DNA of 63,326 bases from the NCBI GenBank assembly GCA_001600495.1, contig BCKE01000027.1:343017-406342 (forward strand), written 5' to 3'. Positions 62,569-63,326 of this stretch are shown here, piece after piece. A program made the position numbers and the translations under genes. How positions within the stretch are numbered: position 1 is the stretch's first letter; every line of letters begins with the position of its first letter. This DNA is from Pilasporangium apinafurcum (lineage: Eukaryota; Oomycota; Peronosporomycetes; Pythiales; Pythiaceae). The notes under the pieces are model-generated. The model saw nothing but the letters and a program-made list of their open reading frames with translations, made no database searches and had not been told where the DNA came from.

Positions 62569-63218
62569 GCTTTCGAGGTCGATGAAGAGAGGGAGGAGAG
62601 AATGAAGGAGGAAGATCGTAGGTGGCTAGATCTGTTGGAAAAGAAATGTCACTGATATCTATCGCGGGAGTGACGAAGGAAATGGCCGTTTTATTCCCCT
62701 ACTGCAAGGTGGTTTCGTTCGAAAACACCGCTATTTCCTAACGGTAAATTGTGAACGCAGATACTGTAAGTGAAATAAACCGAGACATCATTTACCGTCA
62801 CGGTAAAAGTTGACTATACGTGATATACCATTGAGACCATCCGGATACGTGGATCATCAGTATACGACTATTGCTGATGCGTTTTTTGGTGTTTTAGTCG
62901 AAGACGATGGAACAAATGAGAGAATAAGTTTAATCACTCTCGTACTACCACTCGACTTCCGTCGAATATGGAGATAGTTTAGTGCGCGGTAGACTCGAAG
63001 CAATTGTGCCTCGTTATAGAGATGCCCATGTAGCGGATAATCAGCATAAAAGACAAGGATACAATTATTCATTTGCTATATTTTTCTAAAAAAAGCAAAC
63101 AAAATAGAATATGCACTGCAAACAACAACATCATTGTCTAAACAAATGCTGCCAATTACACCAACAGCGTTAAGAAGAAACAACAGGAAATCATGGTTTC
63201 AGGTGCATTGTTGGACGG
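62569..63218. other. Intergenic with a short palindrome
   Basis: About 650 bases right of the NIPA-like start. TTTACCGTCACGGTAAA at 62791-62807 is a perfect palindrome with a one-base centre, and ACGGTAAA recurs at 62741. By position it could belong to the NIPA-like promoter. No gene supported. Confidence 0.4.
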
Positions 63219-63326
63219 TTAACAACCGTCACCACCAGCGATAACGAGACATGACGTGCTGGGGAAGATCGCCATGATATTTGTCATCACCGCCCACACG
63301 AGAGCAAACAATAAGTAGAAGAGCGT
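63219..63326 (-). CDS. 3' end of an unidentified membrane protein (cut by window end)
   Basis: Thirty-five codons and a TAA stop (63219-63221) open to the window edge. The translated end is hydrophobic (TLFYLLFALVWAVMTNIMAI) followed by FPSTSCLVIAGGDGC, like a final membrane helix with a Cys-ending tail. Too little to name; a chance frame is possible. Confidence 0.35.
   Translation of the reverse strand, partial: TLFYLLFALVWAVMTNIMAIFPSTSCLVIAGGDGC

Overview
This window reads as nuclear DNA of an oomycete (a pythiaceous or peronosporalean water mould). The gene set is eukaryotic, most genes are intronless or have short GT-AG introns, and genes sit tightly packed, often head to head. Three families point to oomycetes: secreted copper monooxygenases of the AA17 type, an expanded set of secreted alpha-carbonic anhydrases, and a Crinkler (CRN) effector. 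The CRN carries an LxLYLAR motif rather than LFLAK, the form known from Pythium and Albugo lineages. The species cannot be fixed from the sequence. For spliced genes the coordinates are outer bounds, with exons in the evidence text; all splice sites were read by eye.

Layout. Positions 1-6.2 kb hold a secreted-protein cluster: the 3' end of a carbonic anhydrase, an AA17 monooxygenase and two complete carbonic anhydrases. Next come a TMEM198-like membrane protein (6.7-7.6 kb) and a decayed Fanzor (eukaryotic TnpB relative) at 8.1-10.0 kb. From 11.5 to 19.1 kb there is a housekeeping block: Rab11, RPB8, a PET100-like factor, a tail-anchored protein, an ankyrin/SAM protein, an NPSN-type SNARE, TIM17 and a PEX26-like protein. 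From 20 to 30 kb the secreted theme returns: three intact carbonic anhydrases and one wrecked copy, with a bifunctional histidine-biosynthesis gene between them. Inside this array lies a 2.1-kb element with 418-bp perfect terminal inverted repeats enclosing the CRN gene.

From 31.3 to 41.8 kb lies a second housekeeping block: QCR9, an unknown nuclear protein, RPC9, RBM39, UNC45, a Tctex dynein light chain, UBC9 and proteasome beta-6 (PSMB1). From 42 to 56.4 kb there are three CDP-diacylglycerol synthase paralogues (one apparently intact, one altered, one badly degraded in its signatures), a TnpB-like fragment, a tandem pair of AA17 monooxygenases, a small non-autonomous DNA transposon with a clean 9-bp target duplication, and a protein tyrosine phosphatase. 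The right end carries an NNF1-like kinetochore protein, ARV1, a TMEM230-like protein and a NIPA-type transporter.

How it fits together. Two kinds of chromatin alternate: conserved housekeeping genes with little space between them, and looser patches of duplicated secreted (probably host- or wall-facing) genes where all the mobile-element traces lie. The most notable object is the CRN-carrying inverted-repeat element, which looks like a recently moved Mutator-like element that has captured an effector gene.
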